This document shows positions 11,946 through 22,193 of a stretch of DNA of 34,579 bases, one piece after another. Below the pieces are notes generated by a model. That model was not told the DNA's origin, did no database searches, and saw only the letters and a program-made list of their open reading frames with translations. Numbering within the stretch: the first letter of the stretch is position 1; each line of letters opens with the position of its first letter. Position numbers and translations under genes: made by a program. The stretch is taken from assembly GCA_015227615.1 (NCBI GenBank), contig JAALGZ010000104.1, forward strand, positions 1 through 34,579, given 5' to 3'. Origin of the DNA: Labyrinthula sp. Ha. Its lineage: Eukaryota; Sar; Bigyra; Labyrinthulida; Labyrinthulaceae.

Positions 11946-13079
11946 TAGGATTTATTCTTAAGTTCTAAGGAAATTAATTAGTCTCCCTGACCTAAAAGCA
12001 CAGGAGATGGGTTCTAACTACAAAGAAAGCTACGTACTATTGTATTGTATTGCATTGTTGTCCTATTATGTTCCATTAGTTGTGATCTATTCTTATTGGC
12101 ACAACACATGATACTGTGAAGCTAGTTTGTCAAACTATCCATCAATTAATCCATTCCGTACTTTTCCAAAAACTTCAAATACCATACATAATACATAATC
12201 AAATTAACAAACCACCCAGATTGAAAAGATAACGTTAAATTTTCTCAATTCAAACCGTTGAAGCATCTTTCGCTGAATATTTACATTGATATACCTCTCT
12301 ATTATGTTCCTGTTCATTACTTTCACGGTTATACTCATTCTTATCCGGATTCTGCTTTTCGAATGACCTGTTCTTATCTTATGATAGTCCTTGGGTGATT
12401 TTAATCCTTTTTGGATTTGTTTGAAGTTAGGTAGCTATAATTTAAGTCTGTGATGTTGAAGGGAAGCATAGATGGTGAGGTTTATTGTTATTTTGGGGTG
12501 TAGTCTTCATTTTTTTAGGGATTTTGATTTCTTTATAGTGGAGGTTATAGATGGTCTTAGTGAGTGTTCGGGGCCTCATTTGAACTAAATTATGCTTTTT
12601 TCTAGTTATCATGTAGTTTGGTTTTCCAGTGACATTTTTTCAAGTCATTAACGTTGATATACTAATGTTTTTTATCTTAGGACGGATTTTTTTCTTGAAA
12701 GGATTACGTTTATTTTCTTCACCAGTTGAATAGAGTCCAGTAGGTTAATCTCTCTTTCTCTAGTGATTGTTCTTGAAGTTTCATTTAGTGCTCTAGGTGA
12801 TATGCTGGTTCTTGTGCTTGCTGTGGGTTTGTTGTGGCTGTTGAATCTTAGTCATAGGATAGATGCTGTTGATGTTCTGCTCACGTTAATGCTCCTGTTT
12901 GAGTCCTATTACCAATTAGTGTTCCTTTTTGTGTCAAAGTTTATGTTTCTGTTCACTTGTTGGTTCCTATCCAAATGCTCTTCTGGTTACTTGTTTCCTG
13001 TACAGTTTCAAGGATGTTTTCCATTTTCAGGGTGACGGGAAAAGTGTGTTGGTCGCAAGCCCTCGGGCAGCACTGGTTC
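11946..13079. other. region downstream of the LINE ORF1-like frame
   Basis: No supported gene. The minus strand of 12300-13079 continues from the ORF at 13080-13373 with a biased, Asn/Thr/Gln-rich decayed frame, possibly the rest of a LINE ORF1. Plus-strand open frames at 12763-13035 and 12929-13276 are shadows of it. Confidence 0.35.
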
Positions 13080-13373
13080 TTATCCAAATTTTGCAGATAC
13101 TTCAGAGTAGCAAATTGGCTTTGCTGCTGGTTTTGGAGTTGGTTTTTGGAGTTGATATTCTCGCAGTGCTACTAGCTTCTTATCTACAACATCACCTGCT
13201 GTGGATTTATGCATTTCCTGGCACTTTTTTAATATGTTTGCAAGGTGTAAATTGCCCTCTTTCAGTTGAAAAATGAAATCATCTATATTTTCATTGTCTT
13301 TGCTCAGCCTTCTTGATGTTTTCGTTAGAGTTTTGTTATATTTTTGTTGAAGAGCCAGCTCAATACAATACAT
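13080..13373 (-). pseudogene. LINE ORF1-like or other retroelement N-terminal fragment
   Basis: A 97-codon minus-strand frame starts just inside an AT-repeat block. It is lysine-rich and probably helical (residues about 10-60), then has a proline/lysine/alanine segment (QKPTPKPAAKP) near residue 77. This resembles the charged N-terminal region of LINE ORF1 proteins, which bind element RNA. It lies downstream of the reverse transcriptase remnant at 13400-14400, so it would belong to a second element or a rearranged copy. No zinc knuckle or RRM motif was confirmed, and an unrelated host fragment is possible. Confidence 0.3.
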
Positions 13374-13394
13374 ATATATATATGTATATATATG
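13371..13394. repeat. AT/ATGT simple repeat
   Basis: A palindromic TATATATATATGTATATATAT tract (first and last units quoted loosely) separating the ORF1-like frame from the LINE reverse transcriptase remnant. Confidence 0.7.
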
Positions 13395-13399
13395 GCTTG

Positions 13400-14390
13400 A
13401 GGTACTACAAATGCTCCTCCCAAGTAAGTTCTCGTCTTTTCTGGATTTTCGGGAAAATAATATGTCTCCGAAACTGTTGATATGGCTGTGGGCTTCTCCT
13501 AGCTTCTTGGAAATGCCATCAGCATTGATGCCTTTTGAGTCATAGATAGGTCCCAGGTATCTTTATTTTGTAACTTCTTGGATTAGGTTGCCTCCTACTT
13601 CAATATTATTTCTTCTGGCTTGGATCTTATCGTGTATGATCGATCTACTGTCCTTAACAGGTAAAGTCCCAGATCTTTTTCTGTTGCGCATCCTATTACA
13701 AGACCTACAGCTTTTGCGATTTTTTAGTTATGTTTTCGTGTGGAAATATCTATCACAACGCCCATAATTAAAGTTGGTTAATATTCTATTTATATCTATG
13801 TCTATGATTCTATCATCTAGACTGCAACCTTCGCTTGTGAGTATAATCTTTTTTACTAATGTTAAATTTTAGGCCTACGAGGTGTTGGAGGTTTTGCAGC
13901 TGTGTTACAAAGCTGACTATTCCTGCTCCATTCCTTGTTAGCAGTACCAAGTCGTCTGCGAATTTAAGTTATTTCAAGGCTTGGTTGTTGCACTGGTACC
14001 TTAAAAGGTATTACTCTTTATTATAGAGTCATGACAGAGACCAAAGAGGCTTGGCAATAAATCATCCCCTTGCAGCACCCATCTTTTTATGTTTACCAAG
14101 CTGCTTTTTTTCTCCGCTGTCTGAAACAAAAACTTTAATTTTATCGTAAAGAGTGGTGATGAGTTTGCTGAGCTGTTTTGGTATATGGTGTTCTTCCAGA
14201 GCTAATATCATAAACTTGTGCGAACTACTACCAAAAGTTTTGGTAAAATCAATGAACATGATTTGAAGATATATCTCTCGTTACAGTGTTTTCTTTATGA
14301 TTTTATCAAGTACTTCAATTTGTTGTATATTCGAGTGGTTGTTTCAAAAGCCTGTTTGATAGTCTACGAGTTTGTTTAATATAGGAGACA
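13400..14390 (-). pseudogene. LINE (non-LTR) reverse transcriptase fragment
   Basis: Decayed non-LTR reverse transcriptase on the minus strand, motifs in the expected order. A segment at 14390-14300 (YQTGF..NNHSNIQQIEVL) corresponds to the QTGFR...S..Q motif. FIDFTKTFGSSSHKF at 14259-14215 is the FIDF.KAFD motif A, followed by IPKQLSKLITTLYD. FADDLVLL at 13962-13939 is catalytic motif C, and RYLGPIYDSKG near 13562-13530 is the YLG...DG motif that follows the palm. In intact elements this enzyme copies element RNA at a nicked target. Several frame changes and stops separate the pieces, and the aspartate expected after KTF in motif A is replaced by glycine. RTE/Jockey-like clades fit, but the clade was not resolved. 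Confidence 0.75.
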
Positions 14391-14423
14391 ATCAATTCAA
14401 GAAATCTAATATCAAATAAATGG

Positions 14424-14517
14424 CTTTGATAGACATATATTATTTTACAAATGTCTATTATATATAACGTAAGTTAATAGAAGAATGTATTGTAGTTATT
14501 AATACATATAGGAAGAA
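14424..14517 (+). repeat. direct repeat copy B, about 95 bp
   Basis: Second copy of the repeat at 11849-11945. It contains a small inverted repeat, AGACAT...ATGTCT, at its start, and ends about 65 bp upstream of the ATG of the unassigned gene at 14584. Confidence 0.5.
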
Positions 14518-14583
14518 TTTTATGTATATTTCTAGCTTGGCTGTTATTGGCAATCCTATGGAATTCACATTTTTATTGAAATA

Positions 14584-16516
14584 ATGTACATGAGAGACAA
14601 GAATACAAAACAGACAATAACAAAATCTCCTGATGTTAATATCGAACTTGCACCAAACAAATTAATTCATAATAATGAAGTTAATAACAAAGATAGATTG
14701 TTTCCTATCTATCCACTTGAAAGAGTTCGTGAGTGGTTGCCAGACAACTATTCAAAATTTTTGGAGAACGAGTTCTGGGGCGAGTTCACAGAATGCGAGG
14801 AAGATATCGAGAAAAGAAAAGCCCAGCAGAGAGAACGAAATACACCAATGCCCGATCTTAGAAAAGGTTTCTGGAATGTACAGCAGACTCCTAGTATGGT
14901 GGCGGCTATAGAGAGTTCTTGGCAGGAAGCCAGACTTAAAGGACGCCCTTCATTCAGCGAATGGAAAAACAAACTCAGATATGATGAAAATGATCGAATT
15001 CCCAAACATAAACATAGAGAAGTATCTTTTGATGAATTTGCATCTTATGTTACTGAGAGTATACTTCCAGAAATATCTCAACACCGTTTGTGTTTTTTAC
15101 GTCATTTTGGTTTACCAGATGATGCTGAAAGTTATGCTGAGTTTAAGGAGTTGTTCCTTGAGTTATTACTCGAAGGGACTCCATATCATGAAGATTGGCG
15201 AAAAATACTTCCAGAGTATGTGTGTCCAAAGGCAAAAAGAGTGCCTGATGCCAACGAAGACACCAGAGCTATGTACAAAGGAATTGCCAACTTACGTAAA
15301 GCAGAGAGAGATATGTATGGAGTTCGTGTTATCTATGCTTAGGTTCAGCATGAAGCTTTAAAGGGTAAGTCATATGACGAATTTATTCTTGTTTCTTACA
15401 ACGACTTGTGTAAGTGCAGGACTTTTTTATGATGACTTGATATATGAAGAACAGGCAGCTTGCAGAACTGCTTTTACCTTTAATAGTGAGTGCACAGTAA
15501 AAATTGAGTATCAAACAGAGTTTGATCCAGTAGGTGAACAAGAAGAGTTGAGAGTGTAGCCATTTAAAGAGGACGAATTTGAATGCTTGGAGAGTAAAGT
15601 AAACGAAGTGTACAGAATGAAGCGAAAAAGATATTGCCCTTCATGGTCTGCTGGAGTTAAGGCTATATACGGAATATTAGTGACATACCTAGGCCATCCA
15701 AATGCACTAACAGATTTCCTGGGTTGTGTTATGCAGTGGACAAAACAAGGTAAATATTCAAGGAGCACTAATGAGTGTTTACATTCGGAAAACCTTGAAC
15801 GAATAAACAATCAAAAGATAAGTGAGTTTAATTATGTGACACACTTCCTAGACCATATGTTCATGAAATATCATCCTTCATCTATCTTGGTGTTTCACAT
15901 AAACTGGTACAGATTTCAATATTGTGACCGTGGTATTTCGTTTCTGATAAAACTACCTACCAAAGATGGTGAACTAGAAGACTATTCAACAACTGTGCAA
16001 TCAGATAATCAGTTTGTAATGAAGTTTCTGAAGCTTTATTCTTATAGCTTGGCTGTGCTTAATTTTGAAAAACTCTGGGACTTGGCTGACTCAATAACTT
16101 TTGCGTTTAAAAAGCAAAAAATGCTGGATGATCAAATTCAAGGAGATCAATGCCTAAGATGGTACACTTATAATTTAAGAAGGTCTATTTATGAGTGGAA
16201 AGTTGGCTATAGCGAAGTTCTTAAACAATACTATGTTGCAGCTTGGGGGATTGATACCAACCAACATACACCCGGAAGACTTACAAGTCTCCGAAATGTC
16301 GAGTATAGTTCATCAATTGTGGCCAATAGTAAAACTAAGGACAAAGAAGGCGAGTGTGAAGCTGTACAGTTGAAATATTACAACTGTGATCTCCAATGTG
16401 GATCTGCAAAAAATGGCAAGATTCCCAAAAAAAAAATATGTATTTCCTTTGATGATTCTCTATTTATTCTGTTTTCAGTACTTGATTTCAAAGTTTTAGT
16501 AGAAGAAAGATTTTAG
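14584..16516 (+). pseudogene. unrecognised plus-strand gene with a candidate intron, probably broken
   Basis: Three consecutive open frames (14584-15342, 15374-15559, 15587-16516) fall into one continuous frame of about 620 codons once a 55-nt intron at 15365-15419 is taken out. This suggests one gene interrupted about twice. Composition is coding-like and clearly different from the flanks. The N-terminal part (252 residues) is charged and rich in Trp, Glu and Arg (REWLPDNYSKFLENEFWGEF near residue 50) and looks soluble and helical. The C-terminal part (about 310 residues) has many aromatic residues (HINWYRFQY, WYTYNLRRSIYEW) and ends with a short hydrophobic stretch. No catalytic motif, zinc finger or membrane domain is recognised. 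It lies between LINE debris and the chromovirus, so it could be a host gene or part of an unrecognised element. Confidence 0.55.
15365..15419 (+). other. candidate 55-nt intron
   Basis: Begins GTAAGT, contains a pyrimidine-rich tract with CTTAC, and ends TGCAG. Its length is not a multiple of three, yet removing it keeps the upstream and downstream frames in phase (phase 1). That supports a real intron. Confidence 0.6.
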
Positions 16517-17103
16517 CATCAAGTATTTTTTTCTATTGTTTTCTAAATGCATGTCGATATTGATATATTAGTCTTGAATATTAATCCAACAGTAGGATAT
16601 TTTCTTCCTTTTTACTTAACCTAAAGTTATTTTATTGATGTAACTTTGAAGATTTCACTAGAGAAGGTGTATATAAGAAAAATATAAATTTGACCTTCAA
16701 TTAACACTCTAAATCGATTGTTTTCTTGTTTAATTATCTTGTTAACCCTATTTATTGTTTCTTGAAAAAATTTATTGCTAAAAAAATTAAGTATTTTTGT
16801 GTTAGGCTGCTATCATAGATAATTTAGTTTTTCATCCCGTTTCTTATCTAGAGAAGGGTGTATATGAATTTATAGGAGATAATATTCACAAATATGCAAG
16901 AAGGTATCATGAAGATATGTAATAATCTGGTTTATATAGTAAGAAGAGCCAAAGGGGTCCAAGTCAATTTAATACCTTCTTGGCATAAGAGTATTATTTA
17001 AGCAATTAACTGCCTAAGCAACTTGTGCGTAAATTTTTTTTACAAACTTTATCGGTATATGAAAAAAAAAAGTTTTTCAAAAACGGTGTAAGTGTTTATA
17101 TAC
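16517..17103. other. AT-rich spacer before the chromovirus
   Basis: No gene seen. It contains two copies of CTAGAGAAGG(G)TGTATAT about 190 bp apart (16658 and 16848) and several T-runs that could be terminator or polyadenylation sequence for the gene ending at 16516. Confidence 0.4.
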
Positions 17104-17286
17104 TATTCTGCAGTTGAAATAGCAGTTGCCTAGTTTGGACATTAACATCGTTTTGCTATATTCTAACCGTTAATTTTTGGAACTGTCATAAAAGAGTTTC
17201 TTCTTATTCAGACCTCTTCAAGTCTGCAAGTTTAGTAAGGGCCCTAGTCACTATAAAGTTATTTCAAGACTATAAAAAAGCCGAAT
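17104..17286 (+). repeat. chromovirus 5' LTR
   Basis: A 183-bp segment pairing with 23518-23700. The strong match starts at TGCAGTTG and ends at GCCGAAT; the first few bases are less certain. Internally it shares the block TTGCCTAGTTTGGACATTAA with the 3' copy. Confidence 0.85.
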
Positions 17287-17307
17287 GTTGATCAATGTCG
17301 GGCTAAA

Positions 17308-19587
17308 TTGTACGAGATTGACATGAGTAAGAAAGACTTCTCCGATTTATTTGAGAAATTGACTCAAGTTTTAGATGCTGTCCAAGTGTCGCAAGAGGCG
17401 TTACGAGGAGTTAAACAGCCTATACTTCCGGAGGAAACAGATCCCAATTTTGATGTAGATCCACTTAAGGAGTTAGAGCCTAAGAAGATTGATCAAATGA
17501 TTACTCAATTAAGGAGACTTTCTAGTAGACAGCAAAAGCGTATAAATTTGAAACAGAAACTGGATTTGGTGCTTTTTGAGCATTTCGAGCAGCTAGACAA
17601 GGCTAAGAGTAATGATGATATAATCGCCCATCTGAAAGTATTGAGGGATGAAGCTCGCAAGCAGGATCTAGGTGCGCCTGACCGTATGATAGCCGAGAAT
17701 ATAGATTTCCAAGTGGGAATGAGAGAGGAAGATGCGGTGGCAATAATGTATACCAAGGTCAAGGAACTACTTGCCTTGATGCCAGAAAGTTGTGCTAAAT
17801 CCAAAAAGAAGATCGCGCTGGCGATCCTAAAGAAATTACCTAAATATTTTTGGGTCAGCAGTGAGGATCTTGTGTTTAAGCCAGAATTATTGGATCTTGA
17901 TCATGAGAACCTACAAAATTATGTATTACAATGTATACCACCCCCTAGGGTGCGTAAAGTAATAAAGAAAGGTTTACCTTTTGTCAATGATTTACACGAG
18001 AAGCGATCAAAGAAGATTTCAGCTTGTACTTTATATCCTACTATTCCTGTGAAGCCAACCTTTAATAAACCGAAATCGGATGAGCCATGTTCATTTTGCC
18101 ATAATTATGGCCATCCAGAGAAGAAATGTTTTATTAAGAAAAATGCGAAGAGAGATGGTAAAGATGTATCGTCTCCGTTGCCACGTCCAGCTAAAGACAT
18201 CATGGAGAAGCGGAGAATAGAATTCCGGGAGAGGAGAGCAGAACAGCAGAAATCCAAGCTAAAAAATAAGGAAAAGTCACCTGAAGATGCGACGGTGCGC
18301 AAAGAGGTTGAAACTAACTTCGTTGACGTGGACCTATCCATGGCAGAGCCTTCAGTTTTGCCTACGGTTAGATGGAAGTGTGATGCAGAGATGAGTTTGA
18401 GATGCAAAGGGGAGGAAATATTAGTAGATGGTATGTTGGACTCTGGAGTAGGCATCACTGCAGCACCACGTTGGTTAGTTGAAAAGATGTGTGAGAGGAT
18501 TTTTCCAGTTGAAGAGCCTACACATGTAAAAGTAGCCAATGTTTGTTTCCATGAGGTGCTTCTAGTGGGAGTTATCAGGCCTACCGTTGTTATAGATGGG
18601 GTTGGCCGATATGATCTAGGCCCTGTAAAATGTTTGTTAGTTGAGGGAGTGAAACTGTGGAGCAAGTTGTTGATCGGGTTGGATGTTTTGGAGAGACATG
18701 GGATTAGCCCAATGCAGATGTTGGTCGACAGAATTAAGACCAAGCAGACTACCCCTATTGAAGTTAACGCCACTCAGCTGGAAACTAAAAAGTCAACCCG
18801 TGAGTTAAGCGACTGGTTCATATCTTCCTTTACTTCATCCAAGAATAAAATTCAACAAGATCTTGATATCCAAATCATGGAGGCAGAGATGGCGCAGTCT
18901 GAAGAGGAACCCTATGTAATGAAAGGAAGGGTTCTTTTTACGGATAAAGCTGTTACCTTCGAACCGCAAGAGGATGCTTTTGTAGATGATGATTTGGACA
19001 TTGGAGGCAATTTGGATGTTAAAGTTGAAGAGGATGTTGCAAGGTTGCGAGGTACCCTACAGAATAAGGTAAACCAGAATAAAGATAAATACCCGGGCGA
19101 CCAGTGGAAGGAGAAGTTCCTGAAGCTGTTTTTGGATAACGCAGAAGCTTTTCGTGACGATTTGAGTCCAACCAGGATATCAACATTGAAGCCAATTAAG
19201 CGTACTCTTATTCCAAATGCTGATGTTGGTGTCAGAAAATCACGTCCCATGGGTCCAGAGAAAGAAGATTTTCTTCGCTTACGTATCGACAAGATGCTAA
19301 AAAATAAAGTTATTGCTCCAAATCGGAACACAATTCATTCTATGATGAGTTTAGTTGTTCCGAAAGCCGGGCCAAGAAAGTACATGTTTGTAGTGGATTT
19401 TCGTCCTTTAAATGTAATGACGAAAAATATTGATTCTACTTTGCCGAATATAGAAAGTCAGTTGAGGAAGGCTCGAGGTTCTGCGTTCTTTGGTCAATAT
19501 GATTTACTTTCAGGCTTTGAGTATTTGCCTACAGATAAAAAATCAACCTTTATTTACTTTCAACACTCCATGGGATCTTTGTTATAA
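17308..19587 (+). CDS. gag-pol: chromovirus Gag-protease-RT polyprotein segment
   Basis: An open frame of 759 codons starting 21 bp inside the 5' LTR. Residues 1-240 are the helical Gag region. A CCHC zinc knuckle, CSFCHNYGHPEKKC, lies near residues 261-274, followed by a basic and then acidic linker. An aspartic protease active-site segment, VDGMLDSGVGITAAP, is near 373-387. From about residue 640 the frame enters the RT linker and then the RT fingers (YMFVVDFRPLNVM near 692). Gag and Pol in one frame is common in fungal-type chromoviruses. In the family, Gag forms the particle, the protease matures it and RT copies the RNA. It is part of a fossil element. Confidence 0.85.
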   Translation: MYEIDMSKKDFSDLFEKLTQVLDAVQVSQEALRGVKQPILPEETDPNFDVDPLKELEPKKIDQMITQLRRLSSRQQKRINLKQKLDLVLFEHFEQLDKAKSNDDIIAHLKVLRDEARKQDLGAPDRMIAENIDFQVGMREEDAVAIMYTKVKELLALMPESCAKSKKKIALAILKKLPKYFWVSSEDLVFKPELLDLDHENLQNYVLQCIPPPRVRKVIKKGLPFVNDLHEKRSKKISACTLYPTIPVKPTFNKPKSDEPCSFCHNYGHPEKKCFIKKNAKRDGKDVSSPLPRPAKDIMEKRRIEFRERRAEQQKSKLKNKEKSPEDATVRKEVETNFVDVDLSMAEPSVLPTVRWKCDAEMSLRCKGEEILVDGMLDSGVGITAAPRWLVEKMCERIFPVEEPTHVKVANVCFHEVLLVGVIRPTVVIDGVGRYDLGPVKCLLVEGVKLWSKLLIGLDVLERHGISPMQMLVDRIKTKQTTPIEVNATQLETKKSTRELSDWFISSFTSSKNKIQQDLDIQIMEAEMAQSEEEPYVMKGRVLFTDKAVTFEPQEDAFVDDDLDIGGNLDVKVEEDVARLRGTLQNKVNQNKDKYPGDQWKEKFLKLFLDNAEAFRDDLSPTRISTLKPIKRTLIPNADVGVRKSRPMGPEKEDFLRLRIDKMLKNKVIAPNRNTIHSMMSLVVPKAGPRKYMFVVDFRPLNVMTKNIDSTLPNIESQLRKARGSAFFGQYDLLSGFEYLPTDKKSTFIYFQHSMGSLL

Positions 19588-20640
19588 GTTTTTAGGTGCA
19601 CCACAAGGTTGGTGTAACACCCCGTCGTTTTTTAGTGAACGTATTATTCGAGAGATTCTCAAGCCACAGAAATTATTTTTAACAAAAGTTTTGCAGTGGA
19701 TAGACAATACCGTTCTTTTAGGAAATACGATTCAGGAATCTTACGACAATACGAGGAAGTTTTTAGGAGTAAAACACAAGAAATTGCGTCTGAACATTGA
19801 CAAGTGCCGGTTCATAAGTGACAGCACTGTATTTTGCGGACACAAACTCACTCAGAAGGGGTACACACTTGACGATTGCTACGCCAAGGACCTTCTGAGT
19901 AGAAAACGTCCTCAATATACTTATGAATTAGCCCAGATGATTTTTGCAGCCAACTGGATTGCAGGTGTCTTACCAGGATTTTCTGAAGTTAGAACCCTAA
20001 TTACAACAGACAATAAAATATCTTGGAAAATTAAACTGCTGGAGCGGAAGAAGATTCCTATCAAATGGACCGATACTTTCAAAAATGCCTATAAAAGGTT
20101 CATTGAGTTGTTGGAAGACAGTCTTCATACAACTCTTGGATATTATGATTCAGGAAAAGACGTGGTAATATTCGTTGATTCAAGTGAAAGATTCTGGAGC
20201 TACTATCTTTGTCAAAGTGATGAAGAGATACAGTTTAAAAACTCTATTTTAACAAGCTTTCACGTTATTGCGATGTCTTCTGGATCATTTAAAGGTAGCC
20301 AATTGAAATGACACATAAGCAGTAAGGAATTGTTTCCGGTCATTGAAGCAGATCGGAAGTTTGCATATATGTTAAGGGGAAATTTTAAAAGAAAGATCTT
20401 ATTTACGGATCACAAGAACTTGATGTTTATTTTAAACCCGCAGTTCTGTTCAAAGAAAGCTTATGCAGAGAGGTTAACTAATTGGGGTTTAGCGTTCAAC
20501 ATATTGCGTTGGAAGTTTTTCATATAGAAGGGAAGTGAAACTTAGCTGCAGATATATTATCTAGATGGTTAGACCCTGAATATGAAGCATTTTCTGTAGA
20601 AATGTTTGCACTAGACACTTCTTTATAGCAGGAAGATTAT
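19490..20640 (+). pseudogene. pol: chromovirus reverse transcriptase/RNase H region
   Basis: Continues RT after the fingers. The GAPQGWCNTPSFF segment is the family's G.PQG motif, followed by the palm active-site region and the connection. An RNase H-like segment containing VVIFVDSSERFWSYYLC follows near 20165, and a TDHKNL motif near 20407. The SRWLDPEYE stretch near 20560 matches the end of RNase H before integrase. Several breaks occur; treated as a fossil. Confidence 0.8.
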
Positions 20641-20649
20641 TTCAGAAGA

Positions 20650-21925
20650 CTTGATGAAAGCCATATTTCCTGGAGATCTCCTTCAAGTTTAGCAGCTTGG
20701 CAAGTAATAGATGAACTATATGTTAAGAAGCTACAAGAAAAGAATTTAAAGAAGAAATTAAATAAGGTTTTGGAAGATAAAAACAGAATAGTTTTGACAA
20801 AGAGTCTAATTCTACCTGCAGTAGTACACGGTCATCTTCGTTTCAATCATGGGTAAATGAAGTATAAAAGAAACGGTTAACAAATTCTTATGGTTTGTAC
20901 TCAGGTGATTTAGAAGAGGTTTTGAAAACGACATGGCTTAAATTTAGGAAGCAATACTTACATTGTCAGAAAGCTGTTAATTTAGTTAATAAACCATTCA
21001 ACCTGACAAAGTTAGCGATAAAAACAAGACAAATACTTCTGTCTGATTACTTGTATTTAAGTAAAAATGAAGGTTATTTACTTACTCTTATTGATTCATT
21101 ATCTCGTGTAACAGTGTTATTGCATTGTAAGTCAGCTAATGCTGAAAACGTTGTGAAGATATTATGCAAGTTTCACAGTTTTTATGAATTGGATGAAAAC
21201 TTTTTATTGGTTTCGGATCAGGGTTCGCATTTTATGAACCAGGTGGTGGATTTATTTTTGAAGCAGAGTGGTGGTGCCCACTATTTTACTTGTGTGTATG
21301 CACCGTTTTCGAACGGGAGCACTGAAGTACAGAATAGAGTATTCTGAAGCACCTTAGATCCTTATTATCAGAATTTGGTTTACCGAGCAAGAGTCGGCCA
21401 GAGGTGGTTGACAGGGTGCAATATTTCCTAAATGCTAAGCCGATGCGTTCAAGGGGTAACTTAACTCAGTTCCAGATCTTTATGGGCAAAGAGCTAGGTG
21501 AAAGTAGTATTGGTAAACGAATGGACATGGAGTTTTCTAAGGAAAAGTTAAAAGATTTAAATAAGTTGGTAGAGGAGCTAATGATTAAATTGGAAAAATA
21601 CCAAGCTAGGTCTTTTAAATATGCTATTTACTTGAGAGAAGTCCAAAATGTAAGATACAACGCTAATGTGAAAACTGGAGTTCTCAACTTCGCGACTGGA
21701 GAATACTTAATGATGAGTAAACCAGTTAAATATTAAAAGGTGAAACCCCAATGGGTTGGACCATACCAAGTGGTAAAGTTCTGCAGTGAACACGTGTATT
21801 TAATCCGCTCATTGGATGGAGATGAGTTGGAAGTTCATGCGACTAGGTTAATGTTTTTGCACCTGCCACGTTTCTTCCTAATGCTGCAACTAAAGCAGTT
21901 TATCTTGATGATGCTGGCAAGCTAG
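20650..21925 (+). pseudogene. int: chromovirus integrase region with GPY/F-like segment
   Basis: The integrase core is seen at 20895-21347: LLTLIDSLSRV carries the first acidic residue, VSDQGSHFM the second, and APFSNGSTEVQNR the region around the third (rve family). The segment at 21740-21925 begins KPQWVGPYQVVKF, the GPY/F motif of Ty3 integrases, followed by the ..VHATRL motif seen before chromodomains. In the family this enzyme inserts the element cDNA into the host genome. Several breaks. Confidence 0.8.
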
Positions 21926-21938
21926 AGGTTAAGGAGCT

Positions 21939-22193
21939 GTGTGGTTTAAGAAAACTCGGAAGCGCATAGAAGTACGAGTCTGGTGGATAGGGTTCAACCA
22001 GGACAATGATAAAGCGTGGGAACCTATAATGACAATAGCTGAAGATCTCCCTGATTTGGTAATGGAATATTTGAGAATTCAAACATCATTGCTGGTTAAA
22101 GAAACGTTGCTAATTCTGTCAAAATTATTTAATTTGAATATTGCATCTACGGCAAATGTAGTGGAAGTATGCTCAGTTGGAGTGAATTGGTGA
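21939..22193 (+). CDS. chromovirus chromodomain segment
   Basis: The frame contains VRVWWIGFNQDNDKAWEP, the conserved core of a chromodomain (aromatic cage region plus the WEP motif), followed by a helix (DLPDLVMEYLR). In chromoviruses this domain sits at the integrase C-terminus and steers insertion by binding methylated histone tails. Its end overlaps the start of the SANT-like ORF. Confidence 0.75.
   Translation: MWFKKTRKRIEVRVWWIGFNQDNDKAWEPIMTIAEDLPDLVMEYLRIQTSLLVKETLLILSKLFNLNIASTANVVEVCSVGVNW

Noticed and set aside
17505-19331. Minus-strand frames opposite the chromovirus gag-protease region
   Set aside because: They are antisense shadows of the long plus-strand frame and have serine/leucine-rich composition typical of such shadows.
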